Shown here piece by piece: positions 17,196 to 26,600 of a stretch of DNA of 64,000 nt. Each line of letters starts with the position of its first letter. Positions within the stretch are counted from its first letter, which is position 1. The DNA comes from Clostridiales bacterium (GTDB taxonomy: Bacteria; Bacillota; Clostridia; Peptostreptococcales; Anaerovoracaceae). The notes under the pieces were generated by a model. It worked only from the letters and a program-made list of their open reading frames with translations. It had not been told where the DNA came from and searched no databases. The position numbers and the translations under genes were made by a program. Where the stretch lies: contig CP042469.1 of NCBI GenBank assembly GCA_015243575.1, positions 3,562,929 to 3,626,928 on the forward strand, in the 5' to 3' direction.

Positions 17196-18371
17196 TTATT
17201 CTCGTTCAATTAGTGCGGAGACACCCTGCCCCCCTCCGATGCAGAAGGTGATCAATCCGCGTTCCAGATCTCTTCTCTTCAGCTCGTAAAGCATTTTTGC
17301 AACAAGAACCGCTCCTGTCCCTCCCAGAGGATGGCCTAGCGCAATGGCTCCACCGTTGACATTCAGCTTAGTCGGATCGAGATTGAGTCCTTCAATACAT
17401 GCGATTGACTGTGCAGCAAACGCTTCATTCATCTCAATCAGATCAATATCACTCATTGTCATACCCTTTTTCTTCAGAAGCTTTTTAGTAGCTTCTACAG
17501 GGCCATATCCCATATATTTCGGATCAAGACCGGCAGCTGCATATCCAGCAAACCGACCTAGAATTGGCAATCCCAAAGACTTAGCCTTACCCTTCTCCAT
17601 GAGAACAGAGGCTCCTCCTCCATCGCTCATGGGAGAGCTGTTTCCTGCAGTGACCACGCCATCTTTCTTAAAAACGGGAGGCAGCTTGCCCAGCGTTTCC
17701 ATGCTGCAATCGCTGCGAACAGACTCATCCTTGCTGATCAGAGCTGTTTTCCCTTTTCCCACAGATACTTCCACAGAAACGATCTGCTCATCAAAGTACC
17801 CGGCTTCCCAAGCTGCCGCAGCTTTCCTATGACTTTCTACTGAAAACGCGTCACAGGCTTTTCTCGTAATCCCATACTTTTCTGCCAGGTTTTCCGCGGT
17901 CAATCCCATACTGATGCTGTCCTCTTTCGTATAGGCAGACATGATGTTTGCCCATTGCGGAGGCATTACCTGGTAGGATGCTGTAGGCTTCTCCATCACA
18001 TAGCTTCTTCTGGAATCACTTTCTACACCAGCCGACACCAGAACATCCGCATGGCCGCCTTCAATCATCATAGACGCAAGCCCGAAGGTAGTCAGGGAAG
18101 ATCCGCATTGACGATCCATCATAACCGCCGGAACGGAGTAGGGAAGCCCTGCTCCCAGAGCTGCCACTCTTGCGATATTTGCATACTCATTTGCCATCAA
18201 ATTACCAAAAAAAACATCCTCTATTTCAGCGGGATCGATTTGAGCCCTTCTGACTGCTTCTTTAATTGCTAAAGCGCCGAGATCTGCTGCAGGTACTCCT
18301 GCAAGCGTTCCTCTCGCTCTCCCCACTGGTGTACGAACCGCAGAGACAATTACTGCTTCTCTCACTGTCAT
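17196..18371 (-). CDS. thiolase (acetyl-CoA C-acetyltransferase)
   Basis: A full-length thiolase of 391 residues. The nucleophilic cysteine C89 is in DRQCGSSL, the catalytic His in GHPLGGTGA, and the second Cys in CIGGGQG near the C-terminus. It can split acetoacetyl-CoA (or a longer 3-oxoacyl-CoA) with CoA to acetyl-CoA. The start MTVREAVIVSAVRTP is the normal thiolase N-terminus, with GAGAGGGGAA just upstream. It is the first gene of the minus-strand series and is followed by the CoA-transferase pair. The operon leader faces a LysR gene, and a motif shared with the kce promoter lies about 155-183 bases before the start codon. Confidence 0.95.
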   Translation of the reverse strand: MTVREAVIVSAVRTPVGRARGTLAGVPAADLGALAIKEAVRRAQIDPAEIEDVFFGNLMANEYANIARVAALGAGLPYSVPAVMMDRQCGSSLTTFGLASMMIEGGHADVLVSAGVESDSRRSYVMEKPTASYQVMPPQWANIMSAYTKEDSISMGLTAENLAEKYGITRKACDAFSVESHRKAAAAWEAGYFDEQIVSVEVSVGKGKTALISKDESVRSDCSMETLGKLPPVFKKDGVVTAGNSSPMSDGGGASVLMEKGKAKSLGLPILGRFAGYAAAGLDPKYMGYGPVEATKKLLKKKGMTMSDIDLIEMNEAFAAQSIACIEGLNLDPTKLNVNGGAIALGHPLGGTGAVLVAKMLYELKRRDLERGLITFCIGGGQGVSALIERE

Positions 18372-18460
18372 TTCCCCTCTCTGTCTTACCTTTCATTGCT
18401 GTATTTTTTTTAACAAGCAAAAGCGTCTCCATTGCGATTCTGCGCTGAAGTCTGCCCGCC

Positions 18461-18489
18461 AGATTAGATCGGTTGATTTTACCTGTCAA
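18461..18489 (-). promoter_or_regulatory. predicted promoter of the thiolase operon
   Basis: On the minus strand a consensus TTGACA (-35, 18484-18489) is followed after 17 bp by TAATCT (18461-18466). The -35 is perfect and the -10 weak, as is common for promoters that need an activator. The implied leader is about 80 nt. Confidence 0.45.
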
Positions 18490-18524
18490 TTTACCTTTAG
18501 TTTAATTCACGATTTTGATGGTTG

Positions 18525-18551
18525 TCTAACGCAAAGGAAACATTTCAGTAA
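18525..18551. promoter_or_regulatory. 27-bp motif shared with the kce upstream region (copy 1)
   Basis: The 27 bp starting TCTAACGCAAA and ending TCAGTAA match 20660-20686 at 24 of 27 positions. This copy lies upstream of the thiolase operon promoter, in the 388-bp gap before the LysR gene. It is most simply read as the binding site of that LysR protein or of another shared regulator. Confidence 0.65.
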
Positions 18552-18566
18552 TCTGTTTTGCGCATT

Positions 18567-18620
18567 AAAAGCGGCGCTTTATAGAAAAATTCGAAATCAT
18601 CCAAAAAGTGGCGCTTTACA
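18567..18620. repeat. two operator-like 17-bp direct repeats
   Basis: AAAAGYGGCGCTTTAYA occurs at 18567-18583 and 18604-18620, 37 bp apart. The first copy contains the perfect palindrome AAAGCG-G-CGCTTT; the second has one mismatch (AAAGTG). They lie just upstream of the LysR promoter, a position fitting autoregulation. Confidence 0.65.
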
Positions 18621-18643
18621 AAAAAAAGCCGAAGCCACCCATG

Positions 18644-18673
18644 TTGACCTCGACTGCAATTCAATGCTATTAT
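18644..18673 (+). promoter_or_regulatory. predicted promoter of the second LysR gene
   Basis: TTGACC (18644-18649), an 18-bp spacer and TATTAT (18668-18673) precede the LysR start codon by about 85 bases and lie directly downstream of the AAAGYG repeats. Confidence 0.55.
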
Positions 18674-18759
18674 GAAACTACTAACCACCTGTCACAAGAT
18701 GTCTCTTATTTTGAAACAATCAGTTGTACCTGTAACAAATGAAAAGAATTGGTGATATT

Positions 18760-19671
18760 ATGGAAATAAAAAATTTGGAAGCCTTTCTCCTGCTTGCGCG
18801 AAGTTTAAACTTTACGAAATCCGCAGAGCAGATGTTTCTTTCACAATCCGCTTTCAGCAGACAGATCATTCGCTTGGAAGAAGAAATCGGCTGTCAGCTG
18901 TTTACGCGAACAAAGCGCAGCGTAGAGTTGACCAATTACGGCAAGCGATTTCTCGAACATGCAGAAGTCATTGTTTCAGAGTACAACAAAAGCCTGATCA
19001 ATCTCAAAGATTCTCAGAATAAGAACGAACATTTGCGTCTTGGACTTCTAAACGACCTGTTAGAGGACAACTTTCCCAAAATTATCAATCATTTTGTCAC
19101 GTCATATCCGGAAGTGGATGTTATTTACAGCGATAACAGTATGTCTTCCTTGGTCAGCAATCTACTCCACGATGAAATCGACTGCGCATACACCCTCTCC
19201 CATGACGCGAAAAATGTACCCGGTATCTCTTCCTTTACCATATGGTCAAATTCTGTCTACATTGCAATGTCCTGCAACCATCCGCTTGCAGGAAAGTCAT
19301 CCCTTGAAATTAAAGATCTCGCCGGCACTCCAGTGGTTATCCCAACGCCAGACACTTACAATCTAGGCGTTCTTCACATGAACTATCTCTGTAAAAATGC
19401 CGGATTTGAGCCAAACGTTGCGGCTATGGTTTCTAATATCAACAGCCTTCTGATGCTGGTAAGCAGCAATGTGGGTGTTGCTTTTACCGCACGTACCGCT
19501 CAGAATAACTGCCCACGGGGAGTTAAATTTCTTCCCATCGAATCTGATGAATACACCCCATTGGAAACAGATATTACTGTTCTTTGGAAAGCAACAAACA
19601 CCAATCCGGCAATCAAAAAGTTTCTGGCTTCTGCTGAGCTTTTCGCTGTTAAACCGAATGAGAGCGTTTAG
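18760..19671 (+). CDS. LysR-family transcriptional regulator
   Basis: About 303 residues. The N-terminal winged HTH shows the LysR signature (EAFLLLARSLNFTKSAEQ, then QSAFSRQIIRLEEEIGCQLF); the C-terminal part is the effector-binding domain. An earlier in-frame ATG at 18739 has no ribosome binding site; the ATG at 18760 has GGTGAT and starts MEIKNLEAF, typical of the family. It is divergent from the thiolase operon and convergent with kce, with stop codons one base apart. The shared motif upstream of both neighbouring units makes this protein the best candidate for their common regulator. The effector is unknown. Confidence 0.9.
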   Translation: MEIKNLEAFLLLARSLNFTKSAEQMFLSQSAFSRQIIRLEEEIGCQLFTRTKRSVELTNYGKRFLEHAEVIVSEYNKSLINLKDSQNKNEHLRLGLLNDLLEDNFPKIINHFVTSYPEVDVIYSDNSMSSLVSNLLHDEIDCAYTLSHDAKNVPGISSFTIWSNSVYIAMSCNHPLAGKSSLEIKDLAGTPVVIPTPDTYNLGVLHMNYLCKNAGFEPNVAAMVSNINSLLMLVSSNVGVAFTARTAQNNCPRGVKFLPIESDEYTPLETDITVLWKATNTNPAIKKFLASAELFAVKPNESV

Positions 19672-19672
19672 G

Positions 19673-20566
19673 TTATTCTATACCGAGCTTTGTACAAACC
19701 GCATCGCGATCAAAAGCAGGGATCCCCAAGATTTGACGGGCTTCCGCCGAAGTCGCTGGCTGGTTTCCGTATGCCTTTACAGCAGAAACCGCACGCTCTA
19801 CCAGCATTTTGTTTGTAGCCATAATTTTATTGCCGCTCTCATCTTTTCCGTAAATAACATTATCCTCTAGACCAACTCGAATATGTCCGCCAAGAGCCAG
19901 GGTTGCAAACATGATCGGCAGATGCCCTGCACCGACACCAAAGGCTGACCAAGTGGACCCCTGAGGCAGGAGATTTTTCAGATATAGTAAATTGTCAACC
20001 GTGGCAGACATCGCCCCCAGCACGCCAAGGCAAAGCTGGTAATGATTCTGAGCAGGCAAGTGACCTTTCTTCACATAATAGTCAGCAACGCCCAGCATAC
20101 CAGCATCAAAAATTTCTATTTCAGGCTTGATGCCGCGTTCCATATAAACATCCCCCAGCTCCTTAAGGAACTGTGGTGTATTCATAAAAACACCGCCTGG
20201 CATCCAATTAAACGACCCCGCATCATAGGAGCCCATCTCGATTCCGTCTATTTCTCTGTGGTGCTCCATGCGCTTTGCGTTTCCCGCAGGATCTCCACCG
20301 GACACTCTGTTGTCGCCAGAGGAGGTACAATTTATAATTACATCACAATCTTTATGTTCACGAATCAGACGGATCGATTCCCGAAACTTTTCTTTGTCCA
20401 TCACGCCGAGGCCCTGTTCATCTCTCATATGAAGGTGCACCACTGCTGCCCCCAATTTCCAGGCCTCATATGCGTCTGCCGCAATCTGCTCCGGTGTCTC
20501 TGGAATATTGTAACCAGCGGGAGTAACCGCACCGGTCAATGCTGCTGTTATAATTGTTTTCGCCAT
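19673..20566 (-). CDS. kce: beta-keto acid cleavage enzyme (BKACE; 3-keto-5-aminohexanoate cleavage type)
   Basis: A 297-residue TIM-barrel metalloenzyme of the BKACE (former DUF849) family. The start AKTIITAALTGAVTP and the zinc-binding VVHLHMRD (H44, H46) with a conserved Glu in VGLEDN match Kce, which exchanges the acyl part of a beta-keto acid with acetyl-CoA, giving acetoacetate and a new acyl-CoA. The ATG at 20566 has AAGGAGA in front; the frame extends 13 codons further without a better site. The CoA-transferase and thiolase encoded nearby can turn the released acetoacetate into two acetyl-CoA. The only classical lysine-fermentation gene seen is this one, and family members accept many different beta-keto acids, so the true substrate is open. 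Confidence 0.9.
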   Translation of the reverse strand: MAKTIITAALTGAVTPAGYNIPETPEQIAADAYEAWKLGAAVVHLHMRDEQGLGVMDKEKFRESIRLIREHKDCDVIINCTSSGDNRVSGGDPAGNAKRMEHHREIDGIEMGSYDAGSFNWMPGGVFMNTPQFLKELGDVYMERGIKPEIEIFDAGMLGVADYYVKKGHLPAQNHYQLCLGVLGAMSATVDNLLYLKNLLPQGSTWSAFGVGAGHLPIMFATLALGGHIRVGLEDNVIYGKDESGNKIMATNKMLVERAVSAVKAYGNQPATSAEARQILGIPAFDRDAVCTKLGIE

Positions 20567-20659
20567 CGTTTCGTTTCTCCTTTTATCTTTATCTTTCCTC
20601 TTCAACCAGTATTTTTAAATTCCTGTCTGGTTTCATGGTAACAATAATAAACGGTGAAA

Positions 20660-20686
20660 TCTAACGCAAAATAAACATATCAGTAA
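20660..20686. promoter_or_regulatory. 27-bp motif shared with the thiolase upstream region (copy 2)
   Basis: Matches 18525-18551 at 24 of 27 positions, with TCTAACGCAAA at one end and TCAGTAA at the other. It lies about 95-120 bases upstream of the kce start codon and just downstream of the YczE-like gene. It probably places kce and the thiolase operon under one regulator. Confidence 0.65.
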
Positions 20687-20687
20687 A

Positions 20688-21356
20688 TCACATCCTGCAT
20701 ATAACCGGCTCTTTCCCAGCGATAAGTTTCTCCAAAAATGACAGCTTTCTTTTCAGAAAACGTGCAATCAAACCCACAAGCAGCGCTGCAACTGCCGTGC
20801 CCTCTCGAACTCCCGCCAATTTGCCAAACAAAAGGAACCCAAGAGCAGCGGCAATGAGCGTCATAGATAGATCGACAGCCACCTTGGTCTTTCCAAAATC
20901 CTTTTGATAAGTAACCGCAATGGCATTCACAAAGGATTCCCCCGGCAGCATCACTACATCACCAAGAATCTCCAGATAAACACCAATGCCCAGAACCAGA
21001 CAGCCTCCAATTAAGAGAATCCACTTCATTTCATAGCTCCCAGTTTCCTGAAAAGAGAGCCAATTCATCGTCAAATCGATAAACCACGACAAGAGAAACG
21101 ATACCGGAATTTGCATCAGCGCCTGTTTTTTGAAATTTTTTCGAAGAATTAAAATCTGCGCCGCAATCAGCGCAATGCTGAGATAGAGCGTGAATAGTCC
21201 AAGGGTAGGGGAAAAGGCAAAGCTCAGGGTATAGGGAATGCTCGAAATCGGAGAAGTTCCCAGCTCCGCCTTTGTTATGAGGCTAATCCCTAAAGCTGCG
21301 GTAAACAGCCCCAACGTCAGGATAAAATATCGAAGTAGCAGTTCTTTCTTACTCAT
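20688..21356 (-). CDS. YczE/YitT-like integral membrane protein
   Basis: A 222-residue protein with five or six hydrophobic segments. The N-terminal FILTLGLFTAALGISLITKAELGTSP is typical of the YczE/YyaS/YitT-type membrane proteins common in Firmicutes, whose function is not established. AAGGAG precedes the ATG. It lies 40 bases downstream of the MarR gene in the same direction, so the two are probably co-transcribed and the MarR protein may control it. It is likely not part of the catabolic pathway. Confidence 0.75.
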   Translation of the reverse strand: MSKKELLLRYFILTLGLFTAALGISLITKAELGTSPISSIPYTLSFAFSPTLGLFTLYLSIALIAAQILILRKNFKKQALMQIPVSFLLSWFIDLTMNWLSFQETGSYEMKWILLIGGCLVLGIGVYLEILGDVVMLPGESFVNAIAVTYQKDFGKTKVAVDLSMTLIAAALGFLLFGKLAGVREGTAVAALLVGLIARFLKRKLSFLEKLIAGKEPVICRM

Positions 21357-21396
21357 TGAAATCTCCTTATGTCTATTACGATAATGTTTGGGGTGT

Positions 21397-21828
21397 TCAT
21401 TGGTTTACCTCTGGTTCAGTCATATTGCAGAAAATTTTATATAGTGTCCTGATCAATTGTGTTTGTTCCTCTTGTCCGATTCCCTGAAACAGTTCAGATT
21501 CCTGCTCCAAAAAAACCTGCTTGACTTTTTCACTTTTTACTCTGCCGGATTCAGTCAGATATACATAGCTGGAGCGACGATTACCTTCTTTTGCCTCTCG
21601 TTTTACAAGCCCCTTATCCTCCATTCGCTCCAGAATTCCTGTCAGAGTCGCAGGGTCGATCTGACACCCATGGGCGATGTCCTTCTGTATGCTGCCATCG
21701 TGATTGCTAAGGTAATCCAGTACCTTTGGCTGACCGGGTGTCAGCCCATCCTGCGCCAACGCATTCAAGACTCTTTTTTGCAATAAGGAATGATTTACCA
21801 TGATTAAATTATGAAAATTCTGATCCAT
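21397..21828 (-). CDS. MarR-family transcriptional regulator
   Basis: A 143-residue winged-helix regulator. The core QPKVLDYLSNHDGSIQKDIAHG, TLTGILERMEDKGLVKREA and the wing RRSSYVYLTESGR are the standard MarR DNA-binding features. AGGAGG lies at good distance from the ATG. It is the first gene of a two-gene unit with the YczE-like membrane protein. Its upstream region carries four 15-bp tandem repeats that may be its own operators. The ligand is unknown. Confidence 0.92.
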   Translation of the reverse strand: MDQNFHNLIMVNHSLLQKRVLNALAQDGLTPGQPKVLDYLSNHDGSIQKDIAHGCQIDPATLTGILERMEDKGLVKREAKEGNRRSSYVYLTESGRVKSEKVKQVFLEQESELFQGIGQEEQTQLIRTLYKIFCNMTEPEVNQ

Positions 21829-21904
21829 AGCGCCTCCTATATCAGTTTCAATTTCGCTTATGAACTTTTGATCAAGATTGTTTTTCTAAATTAGTTGCAC
21901 TCCG

Positions 21905-21964
21905 TAACTATTTGTAAGCCAACTGTTTTTATGCTAACTATTTGTATGCTAACTGTTTGCACTA
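21905..21964. repeat. four tandem 15-bp repeats upstream of marR
   Basis: Four consecutive 15-bp units with consensus yAACTrTTTgtAtGC occupy 21905-21919, 21920-21934, 21935-21949 and 21950-21964. They lie about 75-135 bases upstream of the MarR start codon. A regular phased array of this kind suggests a regulator or nucleoid-protein binding region; nothing else was seen in the 348-bp gap between gltD and marR apart from the gltD terminator. Confidence 0.8.
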
Positions 21965-22046
21965 TAGAAAGTATAATGACATTTTTCTTTGTCGTCAAGT
22001 GGCTGAAATCACCCCCTTTTCAAATTCACCTTATCAAAAAAGAAAA

Positions 22047-22081
22047 ATGTAGACACATACTCTTTTTGTACATGTCTACAT
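22047..22081 (-). terminator. intrinsic terminator of the gltBD operon
   Basis: ATGTAGACA (22047-22055) and TGTCTACAT (22073-22081) form a 9-bp stem. On the minus strand it is followed by a T-rich tract (TTTTCTTTTTT), about 95 bases after the gltD stop. Confidence 0.8.
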
Positions 22082-22176
22082 TCAGTTTTAAGATTCAGCT
22101 CAAAGTGAAGTACAGGTCATTTTTATTTCAATCTTTCAGTATCTGTCCGGTCGGATGACACATGAAAATCTGTAGA

Positions 22177-23661
22177 TTATCTAATAACGCTCTTTCCTGT
22201 AAGGTATTTATCAACTGCTTTTGCGGCAAGCTTACCCTCCTGGATGGCCCAAACCACAAGGCTCTGTCCACGCCGCATGTCTCCGGCGCTGAAAACCTTA
22301 TCCACATTGGTTTCAAAGACATCATACTCAGCCTTGATGTTGCTTCTTGCATCCCGTTCCAGCTTCAGTTCTGCTGGAATTTGATCCTCAGGCCCCAGAA
22401 ATCCCATTGCAAGCAGGACCAGATCCGCCTTCCAGATCTTTTCACTCCCCGTTATTTCCTTTGGCACAAGTCTGCCCTGAGCATTTTTATCCCAGATCAC
22501 TTCTACCGTGTGAACCTCTGTGACCTCGCCCTTATCATTCCCAACGATCCTCTTTGTGGACAGGCAGTAGTTTCTAGGATCTTTCCCATAGAGAGAAATT
22601 GCCTCCTCCTGCCCATAGTCCACCTTGACCTTCACAGGCCACTCCGGCCACGGATTCTTTACATCCTGCCTATGCTCTGGTGGTTTGGGCATGATTTCAA
22701 ACTGAACAACGCTCTTGCAGCCGTGGCGTATGGACGTCCCTACGCAGTCCGTACCCGTATCTCCACCCCCAATGATTATGACGTCCTTGTCCTTCGCGCT
22801 GATATATGCTCCGTCCTGAAGACCGGAGTCCAGCAGGCTCTTGGTATTGGCTTTCAGGAAATCTACCGCATAATGGATTCCTTTCAGATCGTTTCCTTCG
22901 ACCTCAATGCCCCTGGCCTTTGTTGCTCCGCCGCAAAGAACGACTGCGTCATACTCGTCGATGAGTCTCTGGGCTTTAAAGTTCTTGCCGATCTCTGTGT
23001 TCATTACAAACTGGATACCGGATTCTGAAAGGAGCGTCAGCCTTCTTTCCACCACATCCTTCTGCAGTTTCATACTTGGGATTCCATACATCAGAAGACC
23101 CCCAGCCCTGTCGGCTCTCTCGTAGACCGTAACCTGATGGCCGACGGAATTCAGATAGTAAGCTGCTGACAGCCCTGAAGGGCCCGATCCTACTACGGCA
23201 ATCTTTTTCCCGGTGGACTTTGCCTTTTTCACCTTTACCCAACCTTCTTCAAAGGCCTTTTCTATAATGGCATATTCAAGGCTGTTGATGGCTACCGGCT
23301 CCATGATGTGACCTTCCGTACAAGAACCCTCACAAGGAGCGGGACATACTCTTGCTGTAAACTCTGGAAACGGATTGGTTCTGACCAGCCGCTTATAGGC
23401 TTCTTCCCAGCGTCCCTGATAAACCAGCTCGTTCCACTCGGGGATCAGGTTGTGCACCGGGCAGCCTGCCGCCATTCCGGCAAGAAGGATGCCGCCGTGA
23501 CAGAAGGGTACCCCGCAGTTCATGCACCTTGCTCCCTGTATTTTTAATTCTTCCTCTGGATGAGGAATTTTCAGTTCATCCCAGTCCTTGATGCGCTCCT
23601 TTACGGGACGCTTCTTCTGATCTGCTCTTTGATATTCTAAAAACCCTGTTGCTTTTCCCAT
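22177..23661 (-). CDS. gltD: glutamate synthase small (beta) subunit
   Basis: A 494-residue GltD. The N-terminal [4Fe-4S] cysteines (CMNCGVPFCH, then GCPVHNL, and CPAPCEGSCTEG) are followed by an FAD motif (VVGSGPSGLSAAYYL) and an NADPH motif (IIGGGDTGTDCVG). It oxidises NAD(P)H and passes electrons over Fe-S clusters to the large subunit for reductive conversion of glutamine and 2-oxoglutarate into two glutamates. GGGGGTG precedes the ATG. It starts 13 bases after gltB, giving the order gltB-gltD, and an intrinsic terminator follows. Confidence 0.96.
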   Translation of the reverse strand: MGKATGFLEYQRADQKKRPVKERIKDWDELKIPHPEEELKIQGARCMNCGVPFCHGGILLAGMAAGCPVHNLIPEWNELVYQGRWEEAYKRLVRTNPFPEFTARVCPAPCEGSCTEGHIMEPVAINSLEYAIIEKAFEEGWVKVKKAKSTGKKIAVVGSGPSGLSAAYYLNSVGHQVTVYERADRAGGLLMYGIPSMKLQKDVVERRLTLLSESGIQFVMNTEIGKNFKAQRLIDEYDAVVLCGGATKARGIEVEGNDLKGIHYAVDFLKANTKSLLDSGLQDGAYISAKDKDVIIIGGGDTGTDCVGTSIRHGCKSVVQFEIMPKPPEHRQDVKNPWPEWPVKVKVDYGQEEAISLYGKDPRNYCLSTKRIVGNDKGEVTEVHTVEVIWDKNAQGRLVPKEITGSEKIWKADLVLLAMGFLGPEDQIPAELKLERDARSNIKAEYDVFETNVDKVFSAGDMRRGQSLVVWAIQEGKLAAKAVDKYLTGKSVIR

Positions 23662-23674
23662 TGCTTTGCACCCC

Positions 23675-26600
23675 CTAGTTCCCTACTGCCTTTGATACAT
23701 CTCCATGATTCTTTTCAAATGCCATCATGATAGCTTCCTCACCGGACAGGCCGGCTTTGTAAGCTTTATCAATGTTTTCCAGCATTCTCTTGTAATCCTT
23801 CGGTATCACTTTGGTGAAGCGGTTTACGTAGGTTTTCCAGTTCTGCAGGATTTCCTTGCCAAGGGGGCTGCCCGTGTGCTCTACATGATTTTTGATCATA
23901 TTCTTGACCTGATACATTTCATCCTCTGAGGTAATCTTCTCCAGCTTGACGATGGATTTGTTACAGTATACCTCATCAAAATCAAGAATATAAGCAATGC
24001 CTCCCGACATACCTGCGGCGAAGTTTCTTCCGGTCTTGCCCAGAATGACAACCTTGCCTCCCGTCATGTATTCACAACCATGATCTCCCACACCTTCTAC
24101 AACGGCCTTCACACCGCTGTTTCTGACGCAGAACCGCTCACCGGCAATTCCGTTGATATAGGCTTCTCCGTCAGTTGCACCATAGAAAGCAACGTTTCCG
24201 ATCAGAATATTATCCTGGGGCAGATAGCTGGCGGTCTTAGGAGGATAAACGATGATCTTTCCGCCGGAAAGACCTTTTCCGATATAGTCGTTGGAGTCTC
24301 CCTCCAGCTCCAGCGTCATGCCCTTGGGAGCAAAGGCGCCGAAGCTCTGACCAGCAGAACCAACAAAGGTCATTTTGATGGTGTCCTCTGGCAGGCCATG
24401 TTCTCCATACTTTTTTGTAATTTCGCTGCCCACAATGGTTCCCACAACACGGTTGACATTGTTGATCGCAAGCTTTGCTCTCATGGGCTTTTTACGCTCT
24501 AATGCCGGTTTGCACATTCTCAGAAGCTTACTCATATCCAGCGACTTTTCCAGAGAATGATTCTGCTTTGTGGTGCAGCATCTGCCTACGTCAGCACTGA
24601 CATAGGGTTGATATAAAATCTGGGTCAGGTCAAGATGTCTTGCCTTCCAGTGCCTGATATTGTCCTTGCTGCGGATCATGTCTGCTCTGCCAACCATCTC
24701 GCTGATGGTGCGGAACCCAAGCTTCGCCATGATTTCTCGCATTTCCTGAGCGATGAACCGCATAAAGTTTTCCACATACTCAGGCTTTCCTGCAAAGTTT
24801 TTACGGAGCTCTTTATCCTGGGTTGCAATGCCTACCGGACATGTGTTGAGATTGCATACACGCATCATGACACAGCCCAGTACGATGAGGGGCGTTGTGG
24901 CAAAACCGAATTCCTCCGCACCAAGCATCGCTGCGATGACCACATCTCTGCCGGACAGCAGCTTACCGTCTGTTTCCAGTACAACTCTATCTCTCAGTTT
25001 GTTCAGCAGCAGGGTCTGATGTGCTTCCGCAAGCCCCAGTTCCCACGGGAGCCCCGCATTTTGGATACTGGTTCTGGGGGATGCGCCGGTTCCTCCATCG
25101 TATCCGCTGATCAGAATAACGTCGGCCTTTCCTTTGGCAACCCCTGCGGCGATGGTTCCTACTCCAACTTCTGATACCAGCTTTACGTTGATTCTGGCAT
25201 CTCTGTTGACATTTTTTAAATCATGGATCAGTTCTGCAAGATCCTCAATGGAGTAAATATCATGATGAGGCGGCGGCGAAATCAAGCCTACACCGGGAGT
25301 GGAATGTCTGACCTTCGCAATCCATGGATAGACCTTTCTGCCAGGGAGCTGCCCCCCCTCTCCGGGTTTTGCACCCTGGGCCATCTTGATCTGGATTTCC
25401 TTTGCATTCACCAGATAGCTTGAGGTTACGCCGAACCGTCCGGAAGCCACTTGCTTGATTGCGCTGTTTTTGGTATCACCATTTTCCATAACTTTGAAGC
25501 GCTCTTTATCTTCTCCGCCTTCCCCGGTGTTGCTCTTTCCTCCGAGCCGGTTCATGGCAATCGCAAGAGCTTCATGGGCTTCCTTACTGATGGAGCCGTA
25601 GGACATAGCTCCTGTCTTGAATCGCTTCACGATGCTCTCTACAGATTCGACCTCTTCGATGGGAATGGTGTCACCGGAGTGATAGTTGAAGTCCATCAGA
25701 CTTCTCAATGTATAGATTTCTTCGGAGTTGATCTTCTTGGAATACTCCTTGTAAAGAGAATAATCTCCTTCTCTGCACGCCTTTTGGAGCAAATAGATTG
25801 TTTCCGGATTGTACATGTGAATTTCACCGTCATCCTTGCACTGAAAATACCCGCCCACCTCATAAGTGTCACGGTAGGGTGACGCTTCGTTGAATGCACT
25901 TTCGTGACGCATTCTGTTTTCTGCTTCAATCTCTTCCAGGCCAATGCCTTCCAGTCTGGATGCGGTCATGGTAAAGTATTTATCGATGACAGCCTTTCTG
26001 ATTCCAACGGACTCAAAGATCTGCGAACCGTGGTAGCTGCGCATCGTTGAAATGCCCATTTTGGTGAGAACCTTCATGATTCCTTTTACTGATCCTTTGA
26101 TATAGTTCTTGACTCCCTCTTCTGGACTTAAGCCGGAAAGCTGGTCTTTCTTCGCCAGATCTTTGATGGTCTCATAGGCGATGTACGGATTGATGGCAGT
26201 TACGCCATAGCCAATCAGGGTGCAGAAGTGATGAACCTCTCTTGGTTCCCCGGATTCCAGCACGAGACCCATATTGGTTCTGATCTCTTTTCGAATCAGA
26301 TGATGATGCAAACCCGCAGAAGCAAGAAGCGCAGGTATTGCTGCATGCTCTGCCGACACGCCACGGTCGGAAAGAATGATGATGTTGGCTCCTTCGTCGA
26401 TGGCCTTGTCAGCCTGTCTGAAGATACGCTCAAGTGCCCGCTCCATAGATCTGACCCCATCGGAAACCTTATACAGTATCGAGAGGGTCACAGATTTAAA
26501 CCTTGGACCACTGATATTTTTCAGTGCTGCAAGCTGGTCATTGGTCAGGATGGGGTGCTCCAGAAAAACGCTGGCTGACTTTTCATCATTGGGATCCAGC

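Noticed and set aside
21895-22158. 87-codon frame over the tandem repeats upstream of marR
   Set aside because: Its N-terminal half is only the translated 15-bp repeats, and it runs through the gltD terminator.
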